DNA of 64,000 nt from Synechococcus sp. WH 7803 (GTDB lineage: Bacteria; Cyanobacteriota; Cyanobacteriia; PCC-6307; Cyanobiaceae). Below, in pieces: positions 36,657 to 46,682 of the stretch (position 1 is its first letter; the number at the start of each line of letters is the position of its first letter). The position numbers and the translations under genes were made by a program. The stretch is taken from NCBI GenBank assembly GCA_000063505.1, contig CT971583.1, positions 310,001 to 374,000 of the forward strand, written 5' to 3'. Under the pieces are notes generated by a model. That model did no database searches, was not told the origin of the DNA, and saw only the letters and a list, made by a program, of their open reading frames with translations.

Positions 36657-37388
36657 TCAGGGCGCCAGTCTCGCTTTATGGAGTCGACTTTTTTCGTACC
36701 AGGCCGCGAACTCAGGGGCCCAGGTTTGCAGGTGCGGCCAGAGCAAATCGCAGAGTTCACGGATTTCCTGCTGGGCATCGAGCTTGGCGCGCAGATCCAT
36801 GAAGTGCAGAAAAGCGCGCAAGCTGAAGCTCACCACGAAGTGCTGGCGGTAATCAAACGGGAGAATCCCCCGGGCGTGCTCTTCTGCGAATCCAGCTTGA
36901 AGCAGATCCCGATAGCGGGCCGCCGCCTGCCTGCACAGCTCCAGATCTTGTTGTCTTAACTCTGGGCTGTAGTGATATTTCTTGCCCTGGCGATCGCTGT
37001 AATCCCCCACTGGCCTGAGATAGAAAACATCCTCCAGGTCCAGGTCGCCATCGGCAGCCCTGGCAATGCGATCGCCGGTGTAGCGCATCGATTGCACATC
37101 GAAGCTCACCCCCACCCGGTGGGTGCGGGCCTGCTGCATCACCGAGTGCGGAAACCAGCCCACATTCAGCACGATCTGGGCGTGCTCGAGCGGACCGTAG
37201 TGACCGCGCTCTCCGGCCAGAAGACGCTTCACGCAGATCTCGCCGGCTTTGGTTTCGTCAGGCCAGTCGGCGCGGTCGGCAGCCACAAACCCCTCGCTGT
37301 AGTCCTGATGCATGCCGGCGTACACGCACTGCTGGGGGTTTGGCGTTGCAGCGATCAGGTCGACGCGGAAGCGGGGATCCATGGTCAC
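36657..37388 (-). CDS. thyX: Flavin-dependent thymidylate synthase
   Basis: A 243-residue FAD enzyme methylating dUMP to dTMP with methylenetetrahydrofolate. ERGHYGPLEHAQIVLNV and LPFDYRQHFVVSFSLRAFLHF are typical of the ThyX fold. The signature stretch reads RTHRVGVSFDVQSMRY rather than the textbook RHR-X7-S. ATG 37388 is listed; ATG 37382 is close. No thyA is seen in the window, and glyA supplies the folate cofactor. It is convergent with dcd. Confidence 0.95.
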   Translation of the reverse strand: MTMDPRFRVDLIAATPNPQQCVYAGMHQDYSEGFVAADRADWPDETKAGEICVKRLLAGERGHYGPLEHAQIVLNVGWFPHSVMQQARTHRVGVSFDVQSMRYTGDRIARAADGDLDLEDVFYLRPVGDYSDRQGKKYHYSPELRQQDLELCRQAAARYRDLLQAGFAEEHARGILPFDYRQHFVVSFSLRAFLHFMDLRAKLDAQQEIRELCDLLWPHLQTWAPEFAAWYEKSRLHKARLAP

Positions 37389-37450
37389 GTCGGATTGGGA
37401 AACAGGCGTGCGTCGATCATGGCCGGTCTGCCTGGGAATGGCTGCGCAGG

Positions 37451-37999
37451 TTAGGAATGGCTGCGGGGTCCTGCTGCGGAGGCCATCGAGGCCGGCTCTG
37501 GCAGAGGGCTGCTGCCGCCAACGCCTGTCAGTTTTGGCAATGGGGCGTTCGTCACCAGCGCGGCGGCCAGGGTGTTCAGCTCGCCTTCCGTGCGGCCACC
37601 GAGGGAGCGGCCCCGCAGATCACCGTCAGCAGCGAAAAGGTTGAGCTGAGGAATCCCCGTCACGTCGTAGCGGTCGGTGAGGTCGAGCCAGCGAGGGTTG
37701 TCGATGTTCACGAGCACCACGTCGAGTTCGCCTGCGTGGGCGTTTTCCATCGCCAGCATCGCGGGAGCCATCTCCCGGCAGACCTCACACCAATCGGCGT
37801 AGAACTCCAGAATCGTGGGCTTGCCATTGCTGAGGGCCACCTCTGGTGCCAGCGAGCGGCGGGCCAGCTGGTCGAGAGGTGATTCCGTCATCCCTCCATT
37901 GCGCACCAGAAACAAACTCACGGCTAAGGCAATTGCCGACACGAGCAGTAGACCTTTCTGCAGTGCGGTGAGGCTGGTGCTCTCGGGAGTGCCGGTCAT
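37451..37999 (-). CDS. txlA: TxlA/HCF164-type membrane-anchored thioredoxin
   Basis: A 182-residue protein with one N-terminal membrane anchor (about 14-34) and a thioredoxin domain. The active site is EFYADWCEVCREMAP with Cys71 and Cys74, and the cis-Pro loop is VTGIPQLNLF. It is similar to TxlA of Synechococcus and HCF164 of chloroplasts, which bring reducing power to lumenal cytochrome and photosystem assembly. The C-terminal 30 residues are Pro/Ala-rich and probably disordered. ATG 37999 is preferred over 38023. Confidence 0.9.
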   Translation of the reverse strand: MTGTPESTSLTALQKGLLLVSAIALAVSLFLVRNGGMTESPLDQLARRSLAPEVALSNGKPTILEFYADWCEVCREMAPAMLAMENAHAGELDVVLVNIDNPRWLDLTDRYDVTGIPQLNLFAADGDLRGRSLGGRTEGELNTLAAALVTNAPLPKLTGVGGSSPLPEPASMASAAGPRSHS

Positions 38000-38117
38000 C
38001 CCTGCAAGGGTTTGGGACCCCATCCTGACAGGACAAACCAGCTGCTGTTGCTAGCGTTTGGCCGCGGATCCAGCATCGCTAAACGGTGTCTGTCCACCAG
38101 GGAACTTCGCCACGTTG

Positions 38118-38588
38118 ATGCCACTTCTGCGCTTTCTGCTGCTGCCCCTGAGAGCTCCCTTGCTCCTTGTGCTTTTCGGTGTGTCGTTGTTCCTCGGCCA
38201 CCACTGGGCGATCGAGGAAACGTGGCTTGCGCAGGCCCATCAGATGAGTGTCCAAGTGTTCTGGACGATCGAGCTGATTCAGGCACTGGTGGTGGTGGTG
38301 ATCTGCACCATGCCGGATCTGCTGCTGCGTCAGCTCTCCCTGCTCATGGCCTCCAGCCGGGTGCTCAGCCTGGTGGTCACGCTCACCCTGGTGATCACCG
38401 TTGGTTTGTACGTGCTCAGCCTCAGCCTGCTCTCTGATGTGTTGATCCTGGCGTCAGCCACCCTGCTCGCCCGCTTGGACCTCACCAGAATCAAAGTGGT
38501 GCCGGCGCCTCAGGTCACAGCCTTTTGGCTTGCTGTGATCGTGATCAGCGGGATCTGGATCGGTCACGACCTGCCCAGTCCGGTTTGA
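38118..38588 (+). CDS. Conserved membrane protein, unknown function
   Basis: A 156-residue protein with four strongly hydrophobic segments at about 8-30, 47-66, 75-100 and 130-148. A few charged residues occur in the linkers (ARLDLTRIKVVPAPQ). It starts at ATG 38118 (MPLLRFLLLPLRAPLLL). No family is recognised. It is divergent from the thioredoxin gene and overlaps the transglycosylase gene end by 44 bases on the opposite strand. Confidence 0.75.
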   Translation: MPLLRFLLLPLRAPLLLVLFGVSLFLGHHWAIEETWLAQAHQMSVQVFWTIELIQALVVVVICTMPDLLLRQLSLLMASSRVLSLVVTLTLVITVGLYVLSLSLLSDVLILASATLLARLDLTRIKVVPAPQVTAFWLAVIVISGIWIGHDLPSPV

Positions 38589-40626
38589 GATAGGCCCAGA
38601 GATTGCCCAGCACCTTTTTCGTGTAAAGCCTGGTTTCCGGGTAAGGAATGCGCTCGACCCACAGCTCCGGATCTTGGGCGAGTTCCTCACTCCGCCACGA
38701 ACCAGCGGCTCCTGGTCCGGCGTTGTAGCTGGCGGCGGTGAGCCAGATGTTGCCCTGCCACTCCTCGAGTAACCAGGCCAGGTAGCGCGCGCCCAGGATT
38801 GCGTTGCGACCGGGTTCTTGAAGGTCGTCGTCGCTGATGGGAGCGGCCGCCATCTCCGCAGCAGTGGCCGGCATCAGCTGCAACAGGCCCACGGCGCCTA
38901 CCGGTGAGCGCACGCCCGGGGAAAAGCGCGATTCCTGACGGGCGATCGCCAGAAGCAATTCCAGGCGCACCGCTTCCTGCTGCGCTGCGGCGCTGAACTC
39001 AGGAAGAAGAGGTCGCGGATGCTGGCTCTGGTGCAGCTGCAGCTGCGTTTCGTCATCGGGCGCAACCAGCCGCAGATTGGCCCTCCACAACCGATTCAGG
39101 CCTGTCCAGTAGTCCTGCACGCCCAGGCGCAGCCGCCCTTCGATCAGCTGGCTTTGTGGAGAGGGTTTGACGTCGGCTTGGCTACTGCGCCAGGTGTCCC
39201 AGGCCTCCTGGCGTAATCCCAGTCTCCAGAGTTGATCCACCAAGGGAAGGCCGCTGTTCAAAGGGCTCCAGCCCTGGCCTATCCCGGTGTTGGCCTTGAT
39301 GGTTCGGGTTGCAGCGGCAGCCGTCTCCGCCCTCAGGGCTGGCAGATCGCCGCCGCCGAGTCGGGCTTCAGCGCGCCAGGTGTAGTACCCAGGGGGATAG
39401 TCCTTCACCAAGGAGTCCCAGACGCGCTCTGCCTGCTCCTGCTTCCCCAGCTTGGCCAGGCTGAAGCCGATCCAAAACTGCTGCCGTGCGGCGAGGGGAT
39501 CGGGAAGCTTGTTCCCCGGGATCGTTGTCAGAACGCTGAGGGCCTGCTCCCACTGGTCGTCCAGCAAGGCGTTACGGGCCAGATCCCATTGCAGTTGCCA
39601 GATCGCCGGGTGGTCAGGCCATCGCGTCAACACCTCCAGTCCGTTTGGGTCGCCATTCAGGCGCACGCGGGCTGCGGCCACATCCGCTGAACGCTCTTGC
39701 AGCGACAGCGGCAGCGCATCCAGCAGCGCTTGCTTGGGCCTCAGTGGCTCACTGAGGAGAGCCGCAGCCTTGAGGGCTTCCTCGGATTGAGGATGGGCAT
39801 TGGCCAAGTCGAGAAGCAGCGCTTCCCCGCGACGTTTCTGGACTGGGGTTCCGCGCAGCAGGGTGCGACCGATGATCAGTTCCTGGGGCGGTTGCAGCGG
39901 AGTGCCCTGAAGGCAGAGCTCCGCGGCCTGGCCATCGCCGAGTTCGGCCAGGGCTGAGGCCAGGCTGAGCCGTTGCTCTTGCGAGAGTCCGATGCCGCTG
40001 AGCGTCCCGCAGCTGCGGCGCATGAGGCTGGCCGCACCTGGCCAGTGGGGGCCCCAGCGTGCCAGGTGCAAGGCATTGGCCTGAAGCCTGTCCTCACTGG
40101 CGTCGTCGGGGAGTTCTGCTGCTGCTGCAAGGGCGGCGGGATGGGCAGGCTGCTGGGACAGCAGTTGTTGCTTCAGCTGCGCGTCCTTGCCCTTGAGGTA
40201 GTAACGGGCATCGGCGCTGGCAGCGCTGGTGGGGAAGCGCTCGAGCAGGCTGCGCCAGCGCTGTTTTGCTTCTGCAGGCCGGCCCAGCCGTTGAGCGGCC
40301 AGGGCTTGCTGCTTGAGCGCCACGGCGGCCAGGGGCGCCGGTCCCCACCCCTGGCCGGCGAGCAACCGTCGCTGGCGTTGTGGCGAGTCTTTGCTGCGGC
40401 TGGCCAGGAGCAGGGCCGCTTCCCTGCGCTGCACCGGGTCAAGCGACCAGCGATAGCGCGCCCACACCTGCGCGCTGTCCATCCGAGGGGTCACAGCGAT
40501 GGCTCGCTGACGCAGCAACCGCTGCCCGCCCACGATCGCCATCAGCGTGAGAATCGACGTGCCTCCGAGGAGCAGAAGTCCGCGCGTCGGTCCAGCACTC
40601 ACACAGGCTCTCTGAACTGCTGCCAT
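38545..40626 (-). CDS. slt: Soluble lytic murein transglycosylase
   Basis: A protein of about 693 residues with an N-terminal membrane anchor or signal segment (GLLLLGGTSILTLMAIV). A long alpha-superhelical region of TPR-like repeats and a C-terminal SLT domain follow. The catalytic Glu lies in AIARQESRFSPGVRSPVGAVGLLQLMP, and AASYNAGPGA completes the family signature. It cleaves peptidoglycan glycan strands with anhydro-MurNAc formation. ATG 40626 is preferred over 40647. It is divergent from the small membrane gene by 24 bases. Confidence 0.93.
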   Translation of the reverse strand: MAAVQRACVSAGPTRGLLLLGGTSILTLMAIVGGQRLLRQRAIAVTPRMDSAQVWARYRWSLDPVQRREAALLLASRSKDSPQRQRRLLAGQGWGPAPLAAVALKQQALAAQRLGRPAEAKQRWRSLLERFPTSAASADARYYLKGKDAQLKQQLLSQQPAHPAALAAAAELPDDASEDRLQANALHLARWGPHWPGAASLMRRSCGTLSGIGLSQEQRLSLASALAELGDGQAAELCLQGTPLQPPQELIIGRTLLRGTPVQKRRGEALLLDLANAHPQSEEALKAAALLSEPLRPKQALLDALPLSLQERSADVAAARVRLNGDPNGLEVLTRWPDHPAIWQLQWDLARNALLDDQWEQALSVLTTIPGNKLPDPLAARQQFWIGFSLAKLGKQEQAERVWDSLVKDYPPGYYTWRAEARLGGGDLPALRAETAAAATRTIKANTGIGQGWSPLNSGLPLVDQLWRLGLRQEAWDTWRSSQADVKPSPQSQLIEGRLRLGVQDYWTGLNRLWRANLRLVAPDDETQLQLHQSQHPRPLLPEFSAAAQQEAVRLELLLAIARQESRFSPGVRSPVGAVGLLQLMPATAAEMAAAPISDDDLQEPGRNAILGARYLAWLLEEWQGNIWLTAASYNAGPGAAGSWRSEELAQDPELWVERIPYPETRLYTKKVLGNLWAYLKPDWAGRDRSRSR

Positions 40627-40650
40627 TCTGTGCCCAGTGGCAGGCAATGG

Positions 40651-40854
40651 ATGGGTGCGGATCCGCGCACGCCCCGCCCCGGGCGGCGGCAGCGACTGCG
40701 TTGCTTGAGCGTCTGCTGTGTCGCCCTTGTGGTGTGGGGGATGCGTTGGCTCTGGCCGTTGCAGTGGCTGCCTGGATGGGTGGTGCTGTTGGTTGGCGCC
40801 TGGGCATTGCTGGAACTGGTTGCCATTCTTTTGCTCCCCCAGCGCTGGCGTTGA
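40651..40854 (+). CDS. Small basic membrane protein (67 residues)
   Basis: A 67-residue open frame starting MGADPRTPRPGRRQRLRCL. An Arg-rich N-terminus precedes two close hydrophobic stretches (LSVCCVALVVWGM and GWVVLLVGAWALLELVAILLL). It sits between slt and glmM in a gap that would otherwise be 316 bases long. No family is recognised. Reality is supported only by its position and the membrane-protein-like composition. Confidence 0.45.
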   Translation: MGADPRTPRPGRRQRLRCLSVCCVALVVWGMRWLWPLQWLPGWVVLLVGAWALLELVAILLLPQRWR

Positions 40855-40942
40855 ACCCCTGGCGTGCAGCTATGGGCCTGTCCTTGCGCGGAAGGGCGAA
40901 CGCTGTCAGGCCTTTTAAGGTTCATTCCATCAATGAGACTCC

Positions 40943-42331
40943 ATGGCCTCACCTGCATTCCATCCCCTGGATTGTCCTGATCCGGCCCAGGTGAGTTTTG
41001 GCACCGATGGCCTGCGCGGCCATGTCGGTTCGGCAATCACCTCCACGCTGGCTTTGCAGGTGGGTTTCTGGTGCGGGCGGGTTCTCCCCGCGGATGGCCC
41101 CGTGCTGATCGGGATGGATTCCCGCACGAGTGGATCCATGCTCGTCTCTGCACTCGCGGCCGGTCTGACCGCAGCCGGGCGCGAGGTCTGGACCCTTGGG
41201 CTCTGTCCCACCCCGGCAGTCCCCGGCCTGATTCGCCGGTTTGGAGCAGCCGGTGGCTTGATGGTGTCCGCCAGCCACAACCCACCGGAGGACAACGGCA
41301 TCAAGGTGTTCGGTGCCGATGGCAGCAAGCTTGGCTCAGCTCTGCAGTCGCGCATCGAAGCCGGTTTGCGCGGTGAGGAGCCAGCGTCAGCGCAAGCCCA
41401 TGCGTTCGGTGCATCCCACCAGCGCTCTGATCTCCTCGATCTCTACAAACAGGACCTTCTCAGCAGCGTGCGCCATCAGCGGCTGGATGGTGTGCCGATT
41501 GTGCTGGATCTGTGCTGGGGCTCGGCCACAGCCTGCGGCGCCGCGGTGTTCTCCGAGCTCGGCGCTGATGTCACGGTGCTCCATGGCGAGGCCGACGGGG
41601 AGCGGATCAATGTGGATTGCGGGTCCACCCATCTCGAGCCCTTGCGGCGGGCCGTGCTGGAGCGTGGGGCGGCCATGGGCTTCGCGTTTGATGGCGATGC
41701 CGATCGGATGTTGGCGGTGGATGGCCGGGGCCGCATCGTTGATGGCGACCATGTGCTTTTCCTCTGGGGTTCGGCCCTGCAGGACAGCGGCGTGCTCCCC
41801 GACCAGAGACTGGTGGCCACGGTGATGTCCAATCTGGGATTTGAGCGGGCCTGGCAGGCGCGAGGTGGGCAGCTTGATCGCACTCCAGTGGGTGATCAGC
41901 ATGTGCACGCCGCCATGGTCCGCAGTGGTGCGGCACTTGGTGGGGAGCAATCTGGCCACATTCTCTCCTCCGCCCACGGGCTTTCCGGTGATGGGGTGCT
42001 GACGGCCCTGCAATTGGCCAGCCTTTGCCATGGCCAGGGGATCACCCTGGCCGATTGGTTGGATCGCAGCTTTGAGGCCTATCCCCAGAAGCTGGTGAAT
42101 GTGCGGGTGCCTGATCGCTCACGGCGCAAGGCCTGGGCAGACTGCCAATCCCTCACCGCACTCGTGCAGGAGGCTGAGCGCAGCATGGCGGGCGATGGGC
42201 GTGTGCTGGTGCGGGCCAGTGGCACCGAGCCACTCCTGCGGGTGATGGTGGAGGCGGCCGATCCCAAGGCCGTTGAGCACTGGACCCAGCGCCTGGCTGA
42301 AGCGGCGGACCAGCACCTCAATGCGGCTTGA
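40943..42331 (+). CDS. glmM: Phosphoglucosamine mutase
   Basis: A 462-residue member of the alpha-D-phosphohexomutase family converting glucosamine-6-phosphate to glucosamine-1-phosphate for UDP-GlcNAc. Marks are FGTDGLRG at 19-26, the phosphoserine loop GLMVSASHNPPEDNGIK, the metal loop FAFDGDADRMLAVD and the C-terminal VRASGTEPLLRVMVEA. The choice of glmM over glucomutases rests on these loops. It feeds peptidoglycan synthesis together with murJ. It overlaps the convergent sugar-kinase gene by 14 bases. Confidence 0.94.
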   Translation: MASPAFHPLDCPDPAQVSFGTDGLRGHVGSAITSTLALQVGFWCGRVLPADGPVLIGMDSRTSGSMLVSALAAGLTAAGREVWTLGLCPTPAVPGLIRRFGAAGGLMVSASHNPPEDNGIKVFGADGSKLGSALQSRIEAGLRGEEPASAQAHAFGASHQRSDLLDLYKQDLLSSVRHQRLDGVPIVLDLCWGSATACGAAVFSELGADVTVLHGEADGERINVDCGSTHLEPLRRAVLERGAAMGFAFDGDADRMLAVDGRGRIVDGDHVLFLWGSALQDSGVLPDQRLVATVMSNLGFERAWQARGGQLDRTPVGDQHVHAAMVRSGAALGGEQSGHILSSAHGLSGDGVLTALQLASLCHGQGITLADWLDRSFEAYPQKLVNVRVPDRSRRKAWADCQSLTALVQEAERSMAGDGRVLVRASGTEPLLRVMVEAADPKAVEHWTQRLAEAADQHLNAA

Positions 42332-43286
42332 GCTGACAGCAATCGCGGGCCAGGGTCAGGGCGCCATCACAGGCGTCGCCCAGGGGCTGGGTCCAGCGAG
42401 CACCGGGTAGGTGCTCCTGCACCGACCGGCGTACGGCGCCCTTGAATTCCGTGAGATTCAAGAGTGCGCCTCCGTGGGCGCAAAGGTTGGGGGTCTTCAG
42501 GTGCAGCGTCCTGGCCACAGCGCCGGCGGCTTCGGCCAGAGCGAATGCCGATCGATCAAGGATGCGCTGGGCTTCGCGATCTCCCTGGGCGGCGGCCTCG
42601 TCCACCAGCGGTGCCAGGCGTGCCAGATCAGCAGGTTGATGATCTGGCTGCACCACCAGGGATTTGAGGTCGTTGGCCGACCGGCAGCCGAGCCGTTCCC
42701 ACAGCGATTCGCGCAACGGTCCATCCGCCAGTCGCCCATCGGCCATGCGCAGGCTCACCTGCAGGCCCTGGTGCCCGAGGTCGAAGGCTGAGCCTGCACC
42801 ATCAAGGCGCCAGCCCCAGCCGCCGCAGCGTTGTTCTTCGCCGAGGGTGTTGCGTCCCACCACAATCATCCCCGTTCCACTGATCAGCACGATTCCCGCT
42901 TGCTCGGCGAAGGCACCGCGAAGGGCGGTGCGTTCATCGCCAGTGGCGACGCAGCGATCGTTGGGGAGATGCACCACCTCGCGGAGCAGGGATGCCGCGC
43001 GGGCCTGCAAACCTGTGCCCGCTTCCACGCCACTGGCGCCAACCGCTGCAGCGGATAGGGGCTCGTCCTGATGATCGGGCCAGGCGGCATGCAGGCTTGA
43101 GCGGATGGCTTCCCGGAAGCGCTCCTCTCCTCCAGGGGCATCCAGATGGCTGACGCCCGTGCCCGTGCCTTCTCCCAAACACTGCCAGCCAGCCGGGGTC
43201 CAGCGACTGAGCCGACAGCGGCAATGGGTCTGGCCTGCATCGAATCCGGCCAGAACCAGGGAGTTGCTTGTCGAACTGTCAGTCAT
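42318..43286 (-). CDS. BadF/BadG-type N-acetylglucosamine-kinase-like ATPase
   Basis: A 322-residue ASKHA-fold kinase. The phosphate-1 loop is LAGFDAGQTHCRCRLS near residue 12, the phosphate-2 region is GIVLISGTGMIVVGRN, and the adenosine motif is near NLCAHGGALLNL. The family includes human and bacterial N-acetylglucosamine kinases, so amino-sugar recycling is a reasonable inference. ATG 43286 is chosen because the upstream open frame is an overlap with the previous gene. It overlaps ictB by 4 bases and is the last gene of a four-gene operon. Confidence 0.85.
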   Translation of the reverse strand: MTDSSTSNSLVLAGFDAGQTHCRCRLSRWTPAGWQCLGEGTGTGVSHLDAPGGEERFREAIRSSLHAAWPDHQDEPLSAAAVGASGVEAGTGLQARAASLLREVVHLPNDRCVATGDERTALRGAFAEQAGIVLISGTGMIVVGRNTLGEEQRCGGWGWRLDGAGSAFDLGHQGLQVSLRMADGRLADGPLRESLWERLGCRSANDLKSLVVQPDHQPADLARLAPLVDEAAAQGDREAQRILDRSAFALAEAAGAVARTLHLKTPNLCAHGGALLNLTEFKGAVRRSVQEHLPGARWTQPLGDACDGALTLARDCCQLKPH

Positions 43287-44581
43287 GCCCTCTGCCGGCA
43301 TTGGCTGAGGGTGGCCAAACAGAACCAACCAGTGATCTGCACTTCGGGGCGGAAGAAGATCGTGTCGGCAGCGCCATGCACCAGAAGCCCGGTGATCGCG
43401 GCAAGGCAGCCGATGCAGGGCAAGGCCAGATCCGCATCGGACGCCAACGCTCTCAAGCCTCTGCGCAGGCTGGCAAGGGCGAGGCCGATGCAGGCGATCA
43501 GGCCGGGAATGCCTGTTTCCACCAGAAGTTCGAGCGGCACGGAGTAGGCGCTCAGGGCATTGAACTTCGGTTGTTGATAGAGGGGGTAGACGCTGTTGAA
43601 GGCTGCGTTCCCCGGACCGATCCCCAGCCAGGGGCGGTCTTGGATCATGTCGATCGCAGCCAGCCACACATTGATCCGGAAGTTGTTGGAGCTGTCACCG
43701 CGACCGGCAAGCAGGCTCATCACCCGGGTGCGGATCGGGTCGACCTGGGTGACGGCCAGGGCCAGCAGAAGCCCCCCGGCTCCCAGCAGGGCCAGGGGCA
43801 CCAATCGCTTCCAGAGTGGGGGCCAGTGGCGAATGGCGCGAAGCACCAGCAGCAGCACCAGGCTGCCGATCGCAGCCACAAGGGCGAGCCATCCCCCCCG
43901 GCTGTAGCTGAAGAGCACCGATGCACAGCCGAGGCTGAAGGCCGTTGCGGCAAAAGCCCGGCTGCCCCATCCGCGCCAGCGGATGCAGGCCACAAGCGCC
44001 AGCGGCAGGATCGGCACCAGGTAGCCCGCCAACAGATTGGGGTTGCCGAGCGGCCCATAGATCCGGATCGTTCCTGCGGCCACTGAATTCGGATCAGCCC
44101 AGCGGGCCAGCTCTTCGGTGGGGGCATAGAGCTGGCGCAGGGCGAGCACATCGGTCAGCAACGATCCCCCGAGCAGAGCCGCCAGCAGCCGGTCCCACCA
44201 TGCAGGGCGAACGGCGAGAAGCTGGCGCATCAGTGCATAAACCCCCAGATAGCTGAGCAGCTTCACCAGCCCCTTGAGGGCCGCGGCGGGAACTGGCGAG
44301 AAGCCTGTGGCCAGCACGGCGACAGCCAGGAACAGCAGCAGCCAACCGCTGATTTCACCCAGCCGCTCGGGAGGCTTGCTGAGCGACCACAGCAGCCAGA
44401 GCGCACCACACGCCAGCACGATCAGTCCCAGCCCCGTGCGCGTCACCAGGGGCAGTCCTGCAAGCAGGAGGATCAAAACAATGCCGGCCAGATTGGCGAG
44501 GCGCTTTTGTTGGGCTGCCGAGCTGGGGAGACATCCTTGCCAGCGCAGCAACCATGGAGACGGTTCTGAAGCCTCAGCCAT
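43283..44581 (-). CDS. ictB: IctB-family / O-antigen-ligase-like membrane protein
   Basis: A 432-residue protein with about ten to eleven membrane helices and the Wzy_C/O-antigen ligase domain, seen in the periplasmic loop [21 protein letters not shown]. The cyanobacterial members are called IctB and were linked to bicarbonate accumulation, though a glycan ligase or polymerase activity is what the fold suggests. ATG 44581 ([10 protein letters not shown]) is used. It overlaps trmB by 8 bases and the sugar kinase by 4. Confidence 0.88.
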   Translation of the reverse strand: MAEASEPSPWLLRWQGCLPSSAAQQKRLANLAGIVLILLLAGLPLVTRTGLGLIVLACGALWLLWSLSKPPERLGEISGWLLLFLAVAVLATGFSPVPAAALKGLVKLLSYLGVYALMRQLLAVRPAWWDRLLAALLGGSLLTDVLALRQLYAPTEELARWADPNSVAAGTIRIYGPLGNPNLLAGYLVPILPLALVACIRWRGWGSRAFAATAFSLGCASVLFSYSRGGWLALVAAIGSLVLLLVLRAIRHWPPLWKRLVPLALLGAGGLLLALAVTQVDPIRTRVMSLLAGRGDSSNNFRINVWLAAIDMIQDRPWLGIGPGNAAFNSVYPLYQQPKFNALSAYSVPLELLVETGIPGLIACIGLALASLRRGLRALASDADLALPCIGCLAAITGLLVHGAADTIFFRPEVQITGWFCLATLSQCRQRA

Positions 44582-45287
44582 CCGGGGGGACTGCGTCGTT
44601 GGCGGGATTATCGACCCGTTGCCAAGCAATCTCCAGCTCTTCAGGATCCGGCAGTGGCTGCCGATTGCGCCGGTAGAGCACCCGATAGGCCGGAAGCCCC
44701 AGCTCCTGCACGTAGCGTTCCCGCTCCGTGGGTACCGGCAGGGGGTTGTCGGCTCGCCACGGTCGGGCGTCCTCGGCGGGGCGATCGAAACAACCGCTCA
44801 GCTCAACCAACGCCACCATCGGGTCGATCACGGCCAGCACGTCACTCTGCACAAACAGTTCCCGCCCCGGTTGCAGGGTTGCGGCAATGGCCAGCAACAG
44901 GGAGGGCTGCAGCACGCGCCGTTTGCGGTGGCGTCGCTTGAACCAGGGATCCGGAAACTGAATGCTCACCAGCTGCAGGCGATCCTGCGGCAGCGCGGCC
45001 ATCCACCCTTCCAGGCTCACATTGGCGTTGCAGAACAAGTAGTGCAGGTTGAGGCGTTCCAGCTGGTCCCGATCGCGCTGGGCGGACCGCACCAGGGGCC
45101 GTCTGATTTCCACACCCAGGTGATTGCGATCCGGTCTTAGGGCGGCCAGCTCCTGCAGGCAGATCCCTCGGGCGCAGCCGATGTCGAGATGGATGGGACG
45201 GCCGGGATCATCGAACAGTTGCTCCGGAGCAGGCAGCTCCAGCGGCAGCTGAAAGAACCGGCTGAGGGGATTGACGTGCTGACGCAT
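44574..45287 (-). CDS. trmB: tRNA (guanine-46-N7)-methyltransferase
   Basis: A 237-residue SAM enzyme making m7G46 in the tRNA variable loop. The SAM motif is [17 protein letters not shown], followed by [32 protein letters not shown] and the C-terminal TERER element that binds the target guanine. Its ATG overlaps the last base of the FIST gene stop, and its end overlaps ictB by 8 bases, so expression is closely coupled. Confidence 0.95.
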   Translation of the reverse strand: MRQHVNPLSRFFQLPLELPAPEQLFDDPGRPIHLDIGCARGICLQELAALRPDRNHLGVEIRRPLVRSAQRDRDQLERLNLHYLFCNANVSLEGWMAALPQDRLQLVSIQFPDPWFKRRHRKRRVLQPSLLLAIAATLQPGRELFVQSDVLAVIDPMVALVELSGCFDRPAEDARPWRADNPLPVPTERERYVQELGLPAYRVLYRRNRQPLPDPEELEIAWQRVDNPANDAVPPDG

Positions 45288-46612
45288 CAGGACGGTGAGG
45301 ACGCGAGCGGTGCATGGCGGAGAAGGCCCCAGCAGGCGGTGTAACCATGCAGATGGGTCGCGCCGCCGAGGGGACCGATCTCCCCGTTGCAGAAGCTTCC
45401 GGCAATGGGGAGATCGGGGATGACCTCTCGGGCGATGGTCACATCACCGTCAGCGCCACCGAACAGGCCGCTGCCTCGTCCGAGGCAGGCGAACAACAGC
45501 CCGCAAAGAGGAGCTTTTGTGGCTGCGGTTGCCCTGCTGGCTTGCAGCAGTTGGCGTGCTTCCTGGCGGGAGGCCTGCGCTTCCCGCAGTTGAAATTGCA
45601 CGTTCTGTCCCGCGCGCACGCGCTCGGCGACAGCGACGGCTCCGTTGCGGGGATCCACCCCGATCAAGTTGCGCACAAGAAAGGTGCGCTCCTGCTCGTC
45701 GTCGGCTTGTGGTTCCGGCTGTTCGCTCTCGGATTGGATCCGCTGCAGCTTGGCCAGTGCAGCCCCTGCGGAGAGTTCCTGCCGCTCCACACCCAGAAAC
45801 AGGGAGTGCTGCACCAGTTCACGATCCTCGGCGCTCAATCCTGCAAGCACCCGCTGCAGGCAAGCCACGGGGCTGTCGCGCCGCTCGCCATCACTGAGTT
45901 CCAGCAGCACGTTGCGCTGGGCCTGTTCGATGGCAAACACCGGCCCAATCGGTCGGCACCCCTGCGCCACCACAGGGTCGAGAGACCAATCGCCGCCAAT
46001 GCTCAGAGCAACGGCCCCGGCTGCAATGCCATCAGCGCAGAGCAGGGAGCCATGGGCCGCGTTGTGGGGGATGGCGATTCCACCGATCTTGTCCACCTCG
46101 GGGTAGGCGTAATCCAGACCGCTGATCAGATCATTGATGCCGCTGCATGTGGGATCGATCAACAGCAGAAGGGATCGACTGGATCCCGGCTTCAGTCCCA
46201 CCCACTCGTGCCAGTGCTGCGCAGCACCGTCGAGATCTGGAAGGTCGCTGCCGCTGAGTTGCACGCTCTGAAGCTCGGCTCCGGGAAGGTTGAGCAGCAT
46301 CACGCTCAACGCCGGGTTCTGCTCCACTTCATGGGCTTCGTTGGCTGCGGTGGTGCCCACCACGCCACCGCCGAGACATCCAAGCCAGTGGCTGGCGTGC
46401 AAGCGCTGCTGAAGCAGGGGCAGCAAACGAGGCAGATCACTGGCGAAGTGACTGGACACAAACACCAGGGCAACATCGGCGGCGTTGCCCCCAAGGGTGC
46501 TGGACACATCCCGAACGGCCTCCTCCATGGATGGCTGATGGGAGAGGGCATGGCGGCAACGCGCTTGGGAACCCGAACTCCGGAACCAATCGAGAGGATT
46601 AAACGGAACCAT
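45287..46612 (-). CDS. FIST-domain sensory protein
   Basis: A 441-residue protein with FIST N and FIST C domains. The N-terminal part shows [31 protein letters not shown] and [19 protein letters not shown]. The C-terminal domain contains [20 protein letters not shown] and [24 protein letters not shown] domains sense small ligands, often amino acids. ATG 46612 ([10 protein letters not shown]) is preferred over the longer frame. It is the first gene of the operon with trmB, ictB and the sugar kinase, and overlaps trmB by one base. Confidence 0.9.
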   Translation of the reverse strand: MVPFNPLDWFRSSGSQARCRHALSHQPSMEEAVRDVSSTLGGNAADVALVFVSSHFASDLPRLLPLLQQRLHASHWLGCLGGGVVGTTAANEAHEVEQNPALSVMLLNLPGAELQSVQLSGSDLPDLDGAAQHWHEWVGLKPGSSRSLLLLIDPTCSGINDLISGLDYAYPEVDKIGGIAIPHNAAHGSLLCADGIAAGAVALSIGGDWSLDPVVAQGCRPIGPVFAIEQAQRNVLLELSDGERRDSPVACLQRVLAGLSAEDRELVQHSLFLGVERQELSAGAALAKLQRIQSESEQPEPQADDEQERTFLVRNLIGVDPRNGAVAVAERVRAGQNVQFQLREAQASRQEARQLLQASRATAATKAPLCGLLFACLGRGSGLFGGADGDVTIAREVIPDLPIAGSFCNGEIGPLGGATHLHGYTACWGLLRHAPLASSPS

Positions 46613-46682
46613 GAATTGGACCTTACCAATCCTGTGGTCTTGATGGATGGCACTGATAATGACGTGCTGATGTGCCTGGCTG

